DNA of 52,087 nucleotides from Syntrophaceticus schinkii (GCF_000946815.1 NZ_CDRZ01000258.1:1-52087); one strand, 5' to 3'; counted from the first letter of the stretch, positions 1 through 9,085 are shown. Notes: generated by a model from the letters alone, not told the origin. Numbers and translations are program-made.

Positions 1-868
1 ATCAGAAGCACCTGTCAAACTCCTGTTCGTGCCTCCTGAACATTCTCTATCCCTGTTTTCCGGATAAAGGTCAACCCCTGCTCCCCAGTCCGGCGATCCC
101 ACGGGTAGTTAGGGGTACCGCTCTCAAACTTATCGGGCAAAAAGTCAGGCTGGTAAACCTGCTCTGACAAAGACCCGGTCCCCCCTTCGATGAAAGAACT
201 GATCTCGAGCCCAGGCCTCATGTATAGCCCACCCGTTCCCTGGGCCCCAGCAGCCCTTTATGCCCGGTAAAGGCCAGGATATCGATCCTTTGCTTCTCCA
301 CATCCACCGGCAACACCCCCGCCGTTTGCGCAGCATCCACCATAAATAAAACCCCTTTGCGGTGGGCAATCTCTCCTACAGCATCTATAGGCATAATGGT
401 ACCGGTCAGATTTGATGCATGGAGCAGGCAGACAAGGCGGGTTCGTTCTGTGATCGCTTGCTCTATCTGAGAGGGATCAAGACTGCCGTCTGGTGCACAC
501 TGGACAGTGGTCACTTCCACACCCTTCTCTTGGAGAGCGTAAAGTGGACGGGCCACAGCATTGTGTTCCATACTGCTGGTAACAACATGATCACCTGGTC
601 TAAGAAGGCCTTTGAGCCCGATGTTTATAGCTATTGTGACATTACCTGTAAAAACGATGCGTGAACTGTCCTCGATGTTGAATAACCCCGCCAGATCCTC
701 CCGTGTTTGGAGCAGCATCTGTCCTGCAGCTACGGTTCTGCTGTGACTCCCCCTCCCCGGGCTTGCCCCTATCCTGCGATTAAACTTTTCTACCGCCTGA
801 TAGACACATTCAGGCTTCGGCCAGGAAGTAGCCGCATTGTCCAGATAAATCTCCTCTCCAATTTCCAT
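1..868 (-). CDS. cysteine desulfurase family protein (class V aminotransferase), 3' part broken and cut by window edge
   Basis: A PLP-dependent enzyme of the NifS/SufS-like fold that would remove sulfur (or selenium) from cysteine (or selenocysteine). Seen: N-terminal YLDNAATSWPKP, the EHNAV segment, HASN, DAAQTAG, and the Schiff-base lysine in FTGHKG. The ATG at 868 has GGAGG eight bases upstream and is preferred to the ATG at 883. The frame breaks just after the lysine motif: one C is missing from the run at 242-244. Family-like sequence resumes in another frame (RPGLEISSFIEGGTGS), then slips again near 95-120 and near 33. About 280 codons are recognisable of a usual 380. A LysR gene lies upstream on the same strand. 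Class and family are clear; whether the gene is dead or mis-sequenced is open. Substrate is not determined. Confidence 0.85.
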
Positions 869-940
869 GGTTTTGTCCTCCATCTAAAACTGTATATAGT
901 TTCAAGTCACATCTTTGGTTGTTTCCGGTAATAAGCAGAT

Positions 941-959
941 CTATAACAATATGTTATAG
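941..959. promoter_or_regulatory. LysR-type operator candidate 1
   Basis: Perfect inverted repeat ctataac-aatat-gttatag, 7-base arms and 5-base spacer, about 75 bp upstream of the cysteine desulfurase start. The ATAAC-N5-GTTAT core repeats at 1018-1032. LysR-family proteins bind dyads of this kind, and a LysR gene ends 170 bp away. The link to that regulator is inference. Confidence 0.55.
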
Positions 960-1017
960 TTTTATTTGCCTAATATAAATATTATGCACCCATTCCTGAT
1001 ATCCTGCCAGATTATCG

Positions 1018-1032
1018 ATAACATTTTGTTAT
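1018..1032. promoter_or_regulatory. LysR-type operator candidate 2
   Basis: ATAAC-ATTTT-GTTAT, the same core and spacing as the dyad at 941-959 and 75 bp from it. Two spaced copies between the regulator and its probable target are typical of LysR recognition and activation sites. Confidence 0.5.
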
Positions 1033-1106
1033 GTAATCAGTATAATGAAAACAGCGGCCGAAGTCATGTTATGTTGCGGAATTAGAGGAAGCGGTTCCTG
1101 ATAATT

Positions 1107-1129
1107 TCCGACCTCCGACCTCTATTTTC
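1107..1129 (-). repeat. heptamer repeat tract abutting the LysR stop codon
   Basis: Read on the minus strand, AAATAGAGGTC then GGAGGTCGG follows the LysR stop directly. It is the shortest member of a 7-bp-period family (AGGTCGG, AAGTCGG, AGGTTGG) also found at 9838-9890, 20120-20309, 22395-22450, 23885-23937, 44222-44250 and 44543-44620. Confidence 0.6.
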
Positions 1130-2028
1130 AGTAGGGACGCAAATAATCTTTTAAAAAGTTATAAAATGCCTCTACCAGCGGGCTAATTACCTGATCACGC
1201 CGAGTGATAAAATAAAGACCTCTTTCCAGCGGCAGATCGTCGATAGGCAGTACAGCAATTTCTCCCGCTTTGATCCGGTTCTGCACAGCAAAACGGGATA
1301 CAAGAGAGATACCCAGTCCTGCTGCAACAGCATTAATCACAGCCTCTGTACTACCCAATTCCAGTCGCGTTTTCAGACTGTCCGGAGCTATGCCTTTTTC
1401 TATTAACTTATTCTCAATGACAAGTCGTGTTCCAGAACCCGCTTCTCTAAATATCACTCGCTCTTCAAGGAAATCTTCCAGAGCAATTGATTTCTTTTTG
1501 GTTAATGGATGTTGACTGGATGCAATCACGACAAGTTCATCTTCAAAAATATGTTCCTGCTTCAGAACAGGGTTTTCTAGGATCACTCCGATCATCCCCG
1601 CCTCAATTTTTCCATCCTGGAGCAGCTGACCTATTTCTGTACTGTCGGCTATCTCAAGTTTTACCTTAACCTGAGAGTGAAGTGCTTGAAAACGGCCGAG
1701 AGCAGCAGGCAGTATATATTCCCCCGGAATTGAACTGGCACCCAGGAGTAAACTGCCGTATAGATCTTTTTGTAGGGCTTGTACATCAGCCAGACTTTCG
1801 TTAATTTTGGATAGGATCTGCTGGCTGTATTCATAAACCATTTTGCCGGCTTCCGTAACTTCCATATGCCGGCTCGTCCGATGAAGCAAAGATGTTCCAT
1901 AATATTTCTCCAGTGAATTGAGTTGTTTGCTCACAGCGGGTTGGGTCAAATGCAGCACCCGCGCTGCCTTTGTAAGACTTTTTTTTATCAACAATAAGTA
2001 TAAAAGTCTGTAACCAGGTTAAGTTCAT
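1128..2028 (-). CDS. LysR family transcriptional regulator (one-base frame break near the start)
   Basis: DNA-binding regulator with an N-terminal winged helix-turn-helix (SLTKAARVLHLTQPAVSKQLNSLE) and a C-terminal periplasmic-binding-like effector domain. The effector domain starts at about residue 90 with GASSIPGEYILP, like CysB/CysL-type and the LysR proteins found beside selenium or sulfur genes. The first residues (MNLTWLQTFILIVDKK) lie in another frame. One extra A in the A8 run at 1979-1986 separates them from the rest; removing it gives a normal length near 300. It is co-directional with, and 260 bp upstream of, the cysteine desulfurase, and the gap holds two LysR-type dyads. A role in sulfur or selenium metabolism is inferred from context only. 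Confidence 0.88.
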
Positions 2029-2280
2029 AGCTACACCACACTTTCTTTCATGATTATTATTTATTTCTATCCTTCCATTAAAAAATCCTTTCTATCATTG
2101 AAGAACAGGTTTTTCTTAATATCAAAGTAGACCCGAGAAATGCAACAACTAACTAACCATTCACAAACGACCATTACAGCAGAGCTGTTCAGTTTCTAAC
2201 GAATTCGAACCAACGACCAACTACTATATTAGTTGTCTGCCACTGCATGATCACTTAAAATAATAAACGAGGTGATTGCT

Positions 2281-3363
2281 ATGCGCACCGGATATGTAGA
2301 TCTCCCTTTACACGGGGGACATTGCCCCCCCTGGCTTTTCCAGCGCATGACTAAGCTGGGTCGGTCTCTGCTCATCATTCTGACCCGGGAGGAGGGTACA
2401 TCAGGTGTACTGGAAAGACTGGCTGATCCCTTCTGGTTCCAGGCTCTGGGTTGCCTGCTCGGCTTTGACTGGCACTCATCTGGTCTGACCACAACCGTAT
2501 GTGGCGCCCTCAAGGAAGGGCTGCGTGGGTGCGAAAGGGAACTTGGGCTCTTTATAGCTGGGGGAAAAGGTAAAACATCCCGTAAAACCCCCCAGGACAT
2601 TATTACCTGTGCCGATAAGTACGGCCTCGCGGTACACCCTGACAAACTCGTCTATGCCAGCAGAATGAGCGCCAAGGTGGATAATACAGCTGTCCAGGAT
2701 GGCTACCAGCTCTATCATCATACCTTTATTTTTACCGGCAAAGGGGATTGGGCTGTAGTTCAGCAGGGAATGAACACCGGCAGCAGGCGTGCCCGCCGCT
2801 ACCACTGGCTGGGAAGCCGGGTGGATGATTTTGTTTACGAACCGCAGAACGCCATCTGCTGTGACCATCAAGAAAAAGAGGTCCTGAACCTGGTGGACCG
2901 GACAAGCTCAAACACTCGCCAAACAATCGCCTCACTAAGCTGCGCCAAGCCTGGTGAGATTGCAAAAGAATACAAGAAGCTGGTGCTCCCCTCACGGCAT
3001 TCCCTGGACGAGAGAGACATCCAGCCTAAAAATTTGGAACGAATCCTGATAAAAACATACGAACAGCAGCCTGCTAATTTTGAAGGAGTGCTGTCCATTT
3101 CAGGAATCGGCCCCAAAAGCATCCGCGCCCTTTCCTTGATCTCAGAGCTGGCTTACGGGGCACGCCCCAGTTATGATGACCCGGCAAAATACAGCTTTGC
3201 CCACGGAGGAAAAGATGGTTACCCATACCCGGTCGACAAAAACGTTTACGATCAGTCTATATCTATTCTGGAGCAGGCCATCAAAGAGGCTAAGTTAGGG
3301 AGAGAAGAAAAGCTCAATGCCTTTAAAAGACTGCGGTTTATTGAGAATTCAATAAACCGTTAG
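2281..3363 (+). CDS. DUF763 domain protein with helix-hairpin-helix
   Basis: A member of DUF763 (PF05559), found mostly in archaea and thermophilic bacteria; its biochemical role is not established. The N-terminus RTGYVDLPLHGGHCPPWL and the motif HHTFIF are typical of the family. Around residues 265-285 is GVLSISGIGPKSIRAL, a helix-hairpin-helix of the type that binds DNA backbone, so a nucleic-acid role is plausible. Length, about 360 aa, is normal. GAGGTG sits 6 nt before the ATG at 2281, which is preferred to the in-frame GTG at 2272 because that overlaps the ribosome site. It stands alone, divergent from LysR and convergent with rnpB. The 240-bp gap before it holds short GACCAAC-type repeats and no clear promoter. 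Confidence 0.85.
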   Translation: MRTGYVDLPLHGGHCPPWLFQRMTKLGRSLLIILTREEGTSGVLERLADPFWFQALGCLLGFDWHSSGLTTTVCGALKEGLRGCERELGLFIAGGKGKTSRKTPQDIITCADKYGLAVHPDKLVYASRMSAKVDNTAVQDGYQLYHHTFIFTGKGDWAVVQQGMNTGSRRARRYHWLGSRVDDFVYEPQNAICCDHQEKEVLNLVDRTSSNTRQTIASLSCAKPGEIAKEYKKLVLPSRHSLDERDIQPKNLERILIKTYEQQPANFEGVLSISGIGPKSIRALSLISELAYGARPSYDDPAKYSFAHGGKDGYPYPVDKNVYDQSISILEQAIKEAKLGREEKLNAFKRLRFIENSINR

Positions 3364-3503
3364 CAATGTCCAGAAACATGACATTCCAACAACAATGGAG
3401 ATACCTGCCGTCACCGGCAGCAGTAGAAATGGATCAGGAGAACTGTCCCCCTGATCTCTAAAAGAGATCACGAGTCATCGTCCCCCCGATCTCTCAATAA
3501 CAA
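3364..3503. other. gap with REP-like hairpin sequences
   Basis: No ORF. Contains short inverted repeats (CTGCCG-tca-CGGCAG; GATCTCT-aaa-AGAGATC) and two copies of an AACTGTCCCC / TCGTCCCC motif matching the GACGGTTCT repeat family seen elsewhere. Neither hairpin has a U-tract that would make a convincing terminator for the DUF763 gene. Confidence 0.4.
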
Positions 3504-3532
3504 AACCAGGTACCCCTGTAAGATACCTGGTT
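3504..3532 (-). terminator. rho-independent terminator of rnpB
   Basis: On the minus strand, AACCAGGTA, an 11-base loop, then TACCTGGTT followed by TTGTTATTG. The 9-bp stem lies 12 bases beyond the RNase P P1 helix. Confidence 0.7.
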
Positions 3533-3544
3533 GTTATCCCAACA

Positions 3545-3910
3545 GCAAGCAGTCCTATAAGCCGGGTTCTGTGCCTTCGTTACCGAAGGTGGTGATCATC
3601 TGTCTGGGACCCTGGTTACCCGGGGCCTCTAGCAACCTACCCGGAGGCGAAGCGGGCAGCTTCAATGCCTCCCTATTCGGTCTTGCTCCAGGTGGGGTTT
3701 ACCTGGCCGGCCAGTCACCTGACCGCCGGTGCGCTCTTACCGTACCGTTGCACCCTTACCCAGCACCGCTGGGCGGTTTTCATTTCTGTGGCACTATTCC
3801 TTGGGGTCACCCCCACTGGGTGTTACCCAGCACCCTGCCCTGTGGAGCCCGGACTTTCCTCACGCACTGCCTTTCGGCATCTGTTACGCGCAATCACCCA
3901 GACTGCTTGC
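3545..3910 (-). ncRNA. rnpB: RNase P RNA, class A
   Basis: The catalytic RNA that matures tRNA 5' ends. Minus strand shows the conserved GAGGAAAGTCCGGGCTCC near the 5' end and ACAGAACCCGGCTTATAG near the 3' end, which together form the P4 core. The ends close exactly: GCAAGCAGTC (3910-3901) pairs over 10 bp with GACTGCTTGC (3554-3545) as P1. Length is about 366 nt, usual for class A. A terminator follows at 3504-3532. This is class A, not the B type of Bacillus, which fits many Clostridia. Confidence 0.97.
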
Positions 3911-3988
3911 CTTTCTTTATTCAATTCTTTAATGGCTTAACGATTATAACACCATCCTGCCCTATATGCAAATTTGTGCAACTTTCCT

Positions 3989-5206
3989 CTACATGGAAGA
4001 CTGATCACTGAGTTCGATGGCCTTCTGCACTTCTGCTTCCAGCTCTTCAGGCAGGCCCATGATCTTCACATTCAAGAAGCCCCGCACGATCATGGCTGTG
4101 GCTTCTTCTTCGGAAAAGCCGCGGGCCATGAGGTATTCGATCTCCTCCTGGGCGATCTTGCCTACTGCAGCCTCATGAGAGAGGTCCACACCATCCACCC
4201 GCGCTTCCAGTTCAGGAACAGCATAGATAACTCCCTCCGGGGAGAGCATCAAACCCTGGCACTCCAGGTGCCCTTTCACTCCCACCTGTTCACCCACCAG
4301 GTGGCCGCGGTTGACGATCCGTCCGCCCCTGGTCAGAGACCTGGCGATGATTTCAGCCTTGCTGTCTTCACCCTGCAAGACCACCCGGGATCCCACATCT
4401 AAATTGGAATTGGGGTACCCCACTATGATGGAATGGTACCTGGCCACACTGTTCTTTCCCTTCAAATAGGTGGTGGGATACATCTGCACAGTCCTCACCG
4501 GAGTCATACTGATGTAGTTGGACAGATAGGTGCCGCCATCCTCAACAACCGACACAGTGCGCGGCCGCACAACAACTTCCTCACCCCAGTTGTGCACCAT
4601 TGTAAAGCTGAGTTTGGCATTTTTCTTAACATAAATTTCCGTGATCCCGATATGCATACCGGAACCGATATGGCGTCCTGTAGTACACCCTGTAATCAGG
4701 TGAAGATCTGCTCCCTCTTCGGCGATAATAATATTGTGGGCACTCTGCAGTAATCCTTCCTGAGCGATGAACATACATGCCTGGATAGGATAGACAGCTT
4801 TTACCCCCGGCAGTGCACGGATGAAGTAGCCGCCTTCCCCCTCCAACCCTGCTTTTGCCGTATACTTATCTGTATCGATCTCTACCAGATTCCAGTAGTA
4901 GTCTTGAAGCCAATCATATTTTTCCAGAGCGTCTGCAGTTCCCAAAACCTCCAGCCCTTCCTGAAAAACGCTGGCGTGAACCACAGTATTGTCTTCTAAA
5001 ATAAAACTGCCTGTCCTCTCCTTCTCTGAGGTATCCACCCCGGCGATCAGCATATCCTCTTTATCTTCCTCTGCAAGCTCCTCCAGCTTATTCAGATACG
5101 GGTGTTCCTTTCCCCCGGCACTAAATTGATCCAGATCTATTTCCTCTCCCAGGGAAGCTTTTTTATTCAATGCCTGCTGTGCTTTGCGGCGTAATTGATC
5201 CTGCAT
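3989..5206 (-). CDS. sufB: Fe-S cluster assembly scaffold SufB/SufD family
   Basis: A right-handed parallel beta-helix scaffold protein on which Fe-S clusters are built with the SufC ATPase in the cytosol. 405 aa, within the SufB/SufD range. The C-terminal half has the family core SRVVLQGEDSKAEIIARSLT and HLECQGLMLSPEG, ending ARVDGVDLSHEAAVGKIAQE, followed by the FLNVKIMGLP tail. AGGAGG lies 7 bp before the ATG at 5206, and sufC ends 12 bp upstream, so they are one operon. No sufD, sufS or sufU is in the pair, so this looks like the minimal SufBC arrangement of many archaea and Clostridia. Assignment to SufB rather than SufD rests on it being the only copy here. Confidence 0.9.
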   Translation of the reverse strand: MQDQLRRKAQQALNKKASLGEEIDLDQFSAGGKEHPYLNKLEELAEEDKEDMLIAGVDTSEKERTGSFILEDNTVVHASVFQEGLEVLGTADALEKYDWLQDYYWNLVEIDTDKYTAKAGLEGEGGYFIRALPGVKAVYPIQACMFIAQEGLLQSAHNIIIAEEGADLHLITGCTTGRHIGSGMHIGITEIYVKKNAKLSFTMVHNWGEEVVVRPRTVSVVEDGGTYLSNYISMTPVRTVQMYPTTYLKGKNSVARYHSIIVGYPNSNLDVGSRVVLQGEDSKAEIIARSLTRGGRIVNRGHLVGEQVGVKGHLECQGLMLSPEGVIYAVPELEARVDGVDLSHEAAVGKIAQEEIEYLMARGFSEEEATAMIVRGFLNVKIMGLPEELEAEVQKAIELSDQSSM

Positions 5207-5218
5207 TTCATTACCTCC

Positions 5219-5977
5219 TTATGCTAAACAACGGGTACAGTGAGCATATCCGTATTTATGAATACAGCCCAGCAGTTCCTGTGGGTTAAATCCACTGCAT
5301 GAAAGCTGGCCATCATAAAGCACATGCCCCAGATCCGCGGGAACATAGTCAAGAATATATCCGGTGTGGGTAATAATGAGGCCTGCTTTGTTGCGCCCTT
5401 CCCTTATCTCCCGATGACAGCGTTCATTGCCGGGAAATTCCCCCTTCTGCAGCAGTTGATTGACAGCCTGTCCGATCAGTGCGATATTTTCCAGGTCAAC
5501 CCCTGATTCAGGTTCATCCAGCAGTACAAAATTAGGGTTCTGTACCAGAAGCTGCAGCATTTCAGAACGCTTAACCTCTCCGCCGGAGAAACCGTAATTG
5601 ACATCCCGCTCCAGGAAAGATTTCAGGCGCAGGGGTTCGGCCATTTGATCAATATCATTATCTTCCGGCCCGGTAGCCTTCAAGAGATCACCCAGTGACA
5701 CTCCCCTCAGTACAGGAGGGCGCTGAAAGGCAATCCCGATCCCCATTTTTGCCCGTTCATGGACTGATAAGGAGGTAATATCCTCTCCTTTAAACAGGAT
5801 TCTTCCACTTGTTACCTCAAATCTTGCAAAACCCATGATGGCTCCTAACAGGGTGGACTTGCCTGACCCATTGGGGCCAAAGAGCACATGGGTTTCCCCC
5901 GGTTTTATATGAAGGTTTACTCCTTTTAAAATAGGTTTATCCCCCACTGCCACATGAAGATCCTCTACTCTAAGCAT
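5219..5977 (-). CDS. sufC: Fe-S cluster assembly ATPase SufC
   Basis: ABC-type ATPase that powers the SufB scaffold. Walker A GPNGSGKST near residue 32, ABC signature FSGGEVKRSEMLQ, Walker B FVLLDEPESGVD, and a switch histidine in LIITHTG. GGGAGG is 5 bp before the ATG at 5977, which is chosen over the upstream ATG at 5992. The region after the D-loop (FPGNERCHREIREGRNKAGL) is longer than in most SufC proteins, and the C-terminus carries CIHKYGYAHCTRC, a cysteine-rich tail not typical of E. coli SufC. First gene of a sufC-sufB operon; no IscR- or SufR-type regulator is visible nearby. Confidence 0.93.
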   Translation of the reverse strand: MLRVEDLHVAVGDKPILKGVNLHIKPGETHVLFGPNGSGKSTLLGAIMGFARFEVTSGRILFKGEDITSLSVHERAKMGIGIAFQRPPVLRGVSLGDLLKATGPEDNDIDQMAEPLRLKSFLERDVNYGFSGGEVKRSEMLQLLVQNPNFVLLDEPESGVDLENIALIGQAVNQLLQKGEFPGNERCHREIREGRNKAGLIITHTGYILDYVPADLGHVLYDGQLSCSGFNPQELLGCIHKYGYAHCTRCLA

Positions 5978-6057
5978 CGCTGCCTCCCTCATTTCATAAT
6001 CTAAACTATCTACAAAGATAAAATTCGTTATTATTGCCGAAAAACCTTCTCTAAGCT

Positions 6058-6092
6058 AAAAAACCCCGATCTCTATTATAACGAGATCGGGG
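6058..6092 (-). terminator. rho-independent terminator after pyk
   Basis: Minus strand: CCCCGATCTC, 9-base loop, GAGATCGGGG, then TTTTTTAG. A perfect 10-bp stem with a six-T tract, 24 bp past the pyk stop codon. It closes the pfkA-pyk transcript before sufC. Confidence 0.9.
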
Positions 6093-6115
6093 GAAAATCT
6101 CCAATGAATAAACTA

Positions 6116-7867
6116 CTAAAGCACAGTTGTTGCACCCCTGTAAATTAAACCCCTCATACTGTCCACAGTTATCGTACCGCCATCCTTTAATAGCTTGGTT
6201 GCCCCATCAACACCTACTACAGCAGGAATACCCAGATTTAAGCCGACAATTGCAGCATGAGAGGTGAGGCCACCTTCTTCGGTAATAATCGCCCCCGCAT
6301 TCTGGATAGCGGCAACAAAATCCCGATCAGTGCTGGCAGCAACCAGAATATCCCCGGTCCGCACCTTTTCCAATGCCTCTTCCGGGGTTGAGCAAATTCT
6401 TACTTTGCCGATCACGGCGCGGTTCCCAATTCCAGTCCCACGGACCAGCACTTCACCGACAATATGTACTTTGATCAGGTTGGTGGTGCCTGGTACCCCA
6501 ACGGGAACACCCGCGGTGATCACAAGTAAATCACCGCACTTGATCATCCCTTCAGCCAGGCTGGTATCCACTGCCTGTTTAATCATCTCATCTGTGCTCT
6601 GAATCTCCGCTACACCCAGTGGCCGTACCCCCCAAACAAGACACAGTTTCCTGATTACCCTCTCATCTGGGCTGACGGCGATAATGGGTGCCTTTGGTCT
6701 GTATTTGGAGACCATCCTTGCAGTAAAACCTGATTTTGTGGAAGTGATAATTGCAGCAGCCCCCAGATCCTGAGCAATTGTACAGGTTGCATGACTGATG
6801 GCATCAGTGGTTGTACGCGGCATTTCCGCTGTCCTTTTTAGAAGCAGGCTCTTGTAATCAAGTGCTTCTTCTGCTCGCTCTGCAATCCTGGCCATCATCC
6901 TGACGGCTTCCAGAGGGTATTTACCTGCTGCTGTCTCACCGGAAAGCATGACGGCATCTGTGCCATCAAAGATAGCATTGGCCACATCACTTGCCTCAGC
7001 CCTGGTGGGACGCGGGTTGCGGATCATAGAATCGAGCATCTGGGTGGCAGTAACAACCGGCTTCCCCACACGATTGCACTTTTCGATAATTTTCTTCTGG
7101 ATAAGAGGAACCTCTTGAGCTGGGATAACAACACCCATATCACCCCTGGCTACCATGATCCCATTGGAAACCTTGATTATCTCCTCAAGATTGTTGACTC
7201 CTTCCTCATTTTCAATCTTGGAGATAATATGAATGTCAGCCTCCCGAGATTCCAGGATACGCCTGATTGCCAAAACATCACTGGCTCTCCGGACAAAGGA
7301 GGCAGCAATCAGATCAACGCCCTGATCAATGCCGAAATGGATGTCTTTGATATCTTTTTCAGTCAGTGCAGGCAGATCCAAAGTAACACCTGGGACATTG
7401 ACATTTTTCTGATTCCCCAGTTCTCCCCCAATAATAACCTTACACTCGATCTCTGTATCAGTTGAAGAGACCACTTCCAGGTGCAGCATTCCATCGGCAA
7501 TCATGATGGTGTCACCTGGAGCTACAGCGCGCGGAAGTTGGCTGTTGTTGATCGAAAAACGATTTGCATCACCAGTAATCTCTTCAGTGGTCACCATAAC
7601 ACGTAAGCCTTCTTTTAAGGTGATGCGATCCCCCTGCATATACCCTGTGCGAATCTCCGGCCCCTTGGTGTCCAGCATGATCGCCAGTACCTGCTGTGTT
7701 TCCGCGGCTGCCTGGCGCAGCCTCTTGATCCGCGCCTCATGCTCTTCATGAGTACCATGAGAAAAATTGAGGCGTGCCACATTCATGCCCGCTTCAATTA
7801 AGTTTTTCATAATCTCTAAAGAATCACTGGTTGGCCCAATCGTACACACAATCTTCGTTTTTCTCAT
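6116..7867 (-). CDS. pyk: pyruvate kinase with C-terminal PEP-utiliser-like domain
   Basis: Final glycolytic step, PEP + ADP to pyruvate + ATP. 583 aa: barrel with MRKTKIVCTIGPTSDS and MLDTKGPEIRTG, the metal/substrate segment IISKIENEEG, the active-site region VARGDMGVVIP and MLDSMIRNPRPTRAE, then the allosteric domain. The last 100 residues form the extra domain typical of Bacillus-type enzymes, with GGLTSHAAIVGLNLGIPAVVG, resembling the phosphohistidine loop of PEP synthases. Start is the ATG at 7867 with AGGAGGG upstream; open frame extending to 8011 is read-through into pfkA. Sits 16 bp after pfkA in one operon and is followed by a strong terminator. Confidence 0.97.
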   Translation of the reverse strand: MRKTKIVCTIGPTSDSLEIMKNLIEAGMNVARLNFSHGTHEEHEARIKRLRQAAAETQQVLAIMLDTKGPEIRTGYMQGDRITLKEGLRVMVTTEEITGDANRFSINNSQLPRAVAPGDTIMIADGMLHLEVVSSTDTEIECKVIIGGELGNQKNVNVPGVTLDLPALTEKDIKDIHFGIDQGVDLIAASFVRRASDVLAIRRILESREADIHIISKIENEEGVNNLEEIIKVSNGIMVARGDMGVVIPAQEVPLIQKKIIEKCNRVGKPVVTATQMLDSMIRNPRPTRAEASDVANAIFDGTDAVMLSGETAAGKYPLEAVRMMARIAERAEEALDYKSLLLKRTAEMPRTTTDAISHATCTIAQDLGAAAIITSTKSGFTARMVSKYRPKAPIIAVSPDERVIRKLCLVWGVRPLGVAEIQSTDEMIKQAVDTSLAEGMIKCGDLLVITAGVPVGVPGTTNLIKVHIVGEVLVRGTGIGNRAVIGKVRICSTPEEALEKVRTGDILVAASTDRDFVAAIQNAGAIITEEGGLTSHAAIVGLNLGIPAVVGVDGATKLLKDGGTITVDSMRGLIYRGATTVL

Positions 7868-7883
7868 CAAGGCCCTCCTTTTG

Positions 7884-8852
7884 TTAAATAGCGAGAATTG
7901 CCGCCAGTTCCCAGATGCTGCGGTCCAATTCTCTTTTCTGATCCAGCACTTCTTCCAGATCAACAGCAACCAGTTGTTGTGCCATAATCCCCACCATCTG
8001 TTTGCTGACACCTTCTCTGAGTAGATCTACGGCTTTTGCCCCCATGCGGCTGGCCAGCACCCGATCCATCGCAGTTGGCATGCCCCCGCGCTGTAGATGC
8101 CCGAGGATTGTGATGCGTGTCTCAAGTCCCGTCCTTCTTCTGATCTCCTCACCGACAGCCATCCCACCGGTGGCACCCTCTGCCACAACAATGATGCTGT
8201 GGAGTTTGCCGCGGTTCATGCCTCTCTGTAATTTAAAGATCACTTCATCCATATTTAGGGGTTCCTCAGGAATCAGAATCGATTCCGCACCCCCGGAAAG
8301 ACCCGCAAAAAGGGCGATATGCCCTGTTTTTCGACCCATCACTTCGATAATAAAAACTCGCTCATGTGAAGTGGCTGTATCTCGTATTTTGTTGATGGCA
8401 TCCACCACATTATTTACCGCTGTGTCAAAACCGATAGAAAGCTCGGTGCCTGTAAGATCATTATCAATGGTGGCCGGAATCCCAACCACTGTCATTCCGT
8501 ATTCCGCCAGTGCAAGGGCGCCGTGCATCGACCCCTCTCCACCGATGACAACCAACCCATCGATGCCTTCATCCTGCAAATTTTTTAACGCCTCCCTCTG
8601 CCCCTGCTCTGTTTTGAACTCCTCACAGCGCGCAGTATGCAGGAAGGTACCCCCGCGGTGAATAATGTCAGCCACAGACCCCAGGGAAAAGCGGACAAAC
8701 TCTTTCTTTAACAGACCCAAAAATCCTCTCCTGATTCCAACAACTTGCAGGCCGTGATAGATCCCCTTCCGTACTATTGCTCTCACAGCGGCGTTCATGC
8801 CCGGTGCATCACCACCGCTTGTCAGCACACCGATTCGGTTTACTCTATGCAA
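7884..8852 (-). CDS. pfkA: ATP-dependent 6-phosphofructokinase
   Basis: Commits fructose 6-phosphate to glycolysis. Shows GVLTSGGDAPGMNAAVR, PATIDNDLTGT with the catalytic aspartate, IEVMGRKTGHIAL, and GHLQRGG. Length, about 322 aa, is standard. A TTG at 8852 has AAGGTG 8 bp upstream and fits better than the GTG at 8861, which almost touches that site. One oddity: the Mg-ATP loop reads GGEGSM where the family usually has GGDGS, an Asp-to-Glu change; glycine after it still indicates ATP rather than pyrophosphate. Upstream of pyk with a 16-bp gap. Confidence 0.95.
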   Translation of the reverse strand: MHRVNRIGVLTSGGDAPGMNAAVRAIVRKGIYHGLQVVGIRRGFLGLLKKEFVRFSLGSVADIIHRGGTFLHTARCEEFKTEQGQREALKNLQDEGIDGLVVIGGEGSMHGALALAEYGMTVVGIPATIDNDLTGTELSIGFDTAVNNVVDAINKIRDTATSHERVFIIEVMGRKTGHIALFAGLSGGAESILIPEEPLNMDEVIFKLQRGMNRGKLHSIIVVAEGATGGMAVGEEIRRRTGLETRITILGHLQRGGMPTAMDRVLASRMGAKAVDLLREGVSKQMVGIMAQQLVAVDLEEVLDQKRELDRSIWELAAILAI

Positions 8853-8871
8853 AGAACTCACACCTTTTTGT

Positions 8872-8905
8872 GGATCAGGGATCAGGGAGACGGTTCTTCT
8901 GATCC
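8872..8905. repeat. REP-like hairpin, GACGGTTCT family
   Basis: GGATCAG and CTGATCC arms flank a loop containing GAGACGGTTCT. The same core occurs in hairpins at 34349-34398 and 43699-43740 and, inverted, near 3440. Confidence 0.5.
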
Positions 8906-8984
8906 AAAACTACATTTTACATCATAAAGATATTTTCCCCTTCTATCTTGATGCCTATGCCAATTACTATGGACAATAAGCATT

Positions 8985-9018
8985 AATAAAATACCTGCGG
9001 TTATCAATTGCCGCAGGT
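8985..9018 (-). terminator. terminator downstream of the DUF2007-like gene
   Basis: Minus strand: ACCTGCGG, 10-base loop, CCGCAGGT, then ATTTTATT. It separates the dnaE-mtrB side from pfkA-pyk. Confidence 0.65.
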
Positions 9019-9085
9019 AGTACTACATGCAGTGTGTCCTCTTTTACTCAGGATATAAGATACCATGATGCCCATTTTGAAATGC

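Noticed and set aside
1-868. calling the cysteine desulfurase a pseudogene
   Set aside because: The breaks are single-base, and similar breaks occur in many other genes of the window, so error is at least as likely as decay.
7868-8011. 48-residue extension of pyruvate kinase
   Set aside because: It overlaps the end of pfkA and precedes a clear AGGAGGG-ATG at 7867 that matches the family N-terminus.
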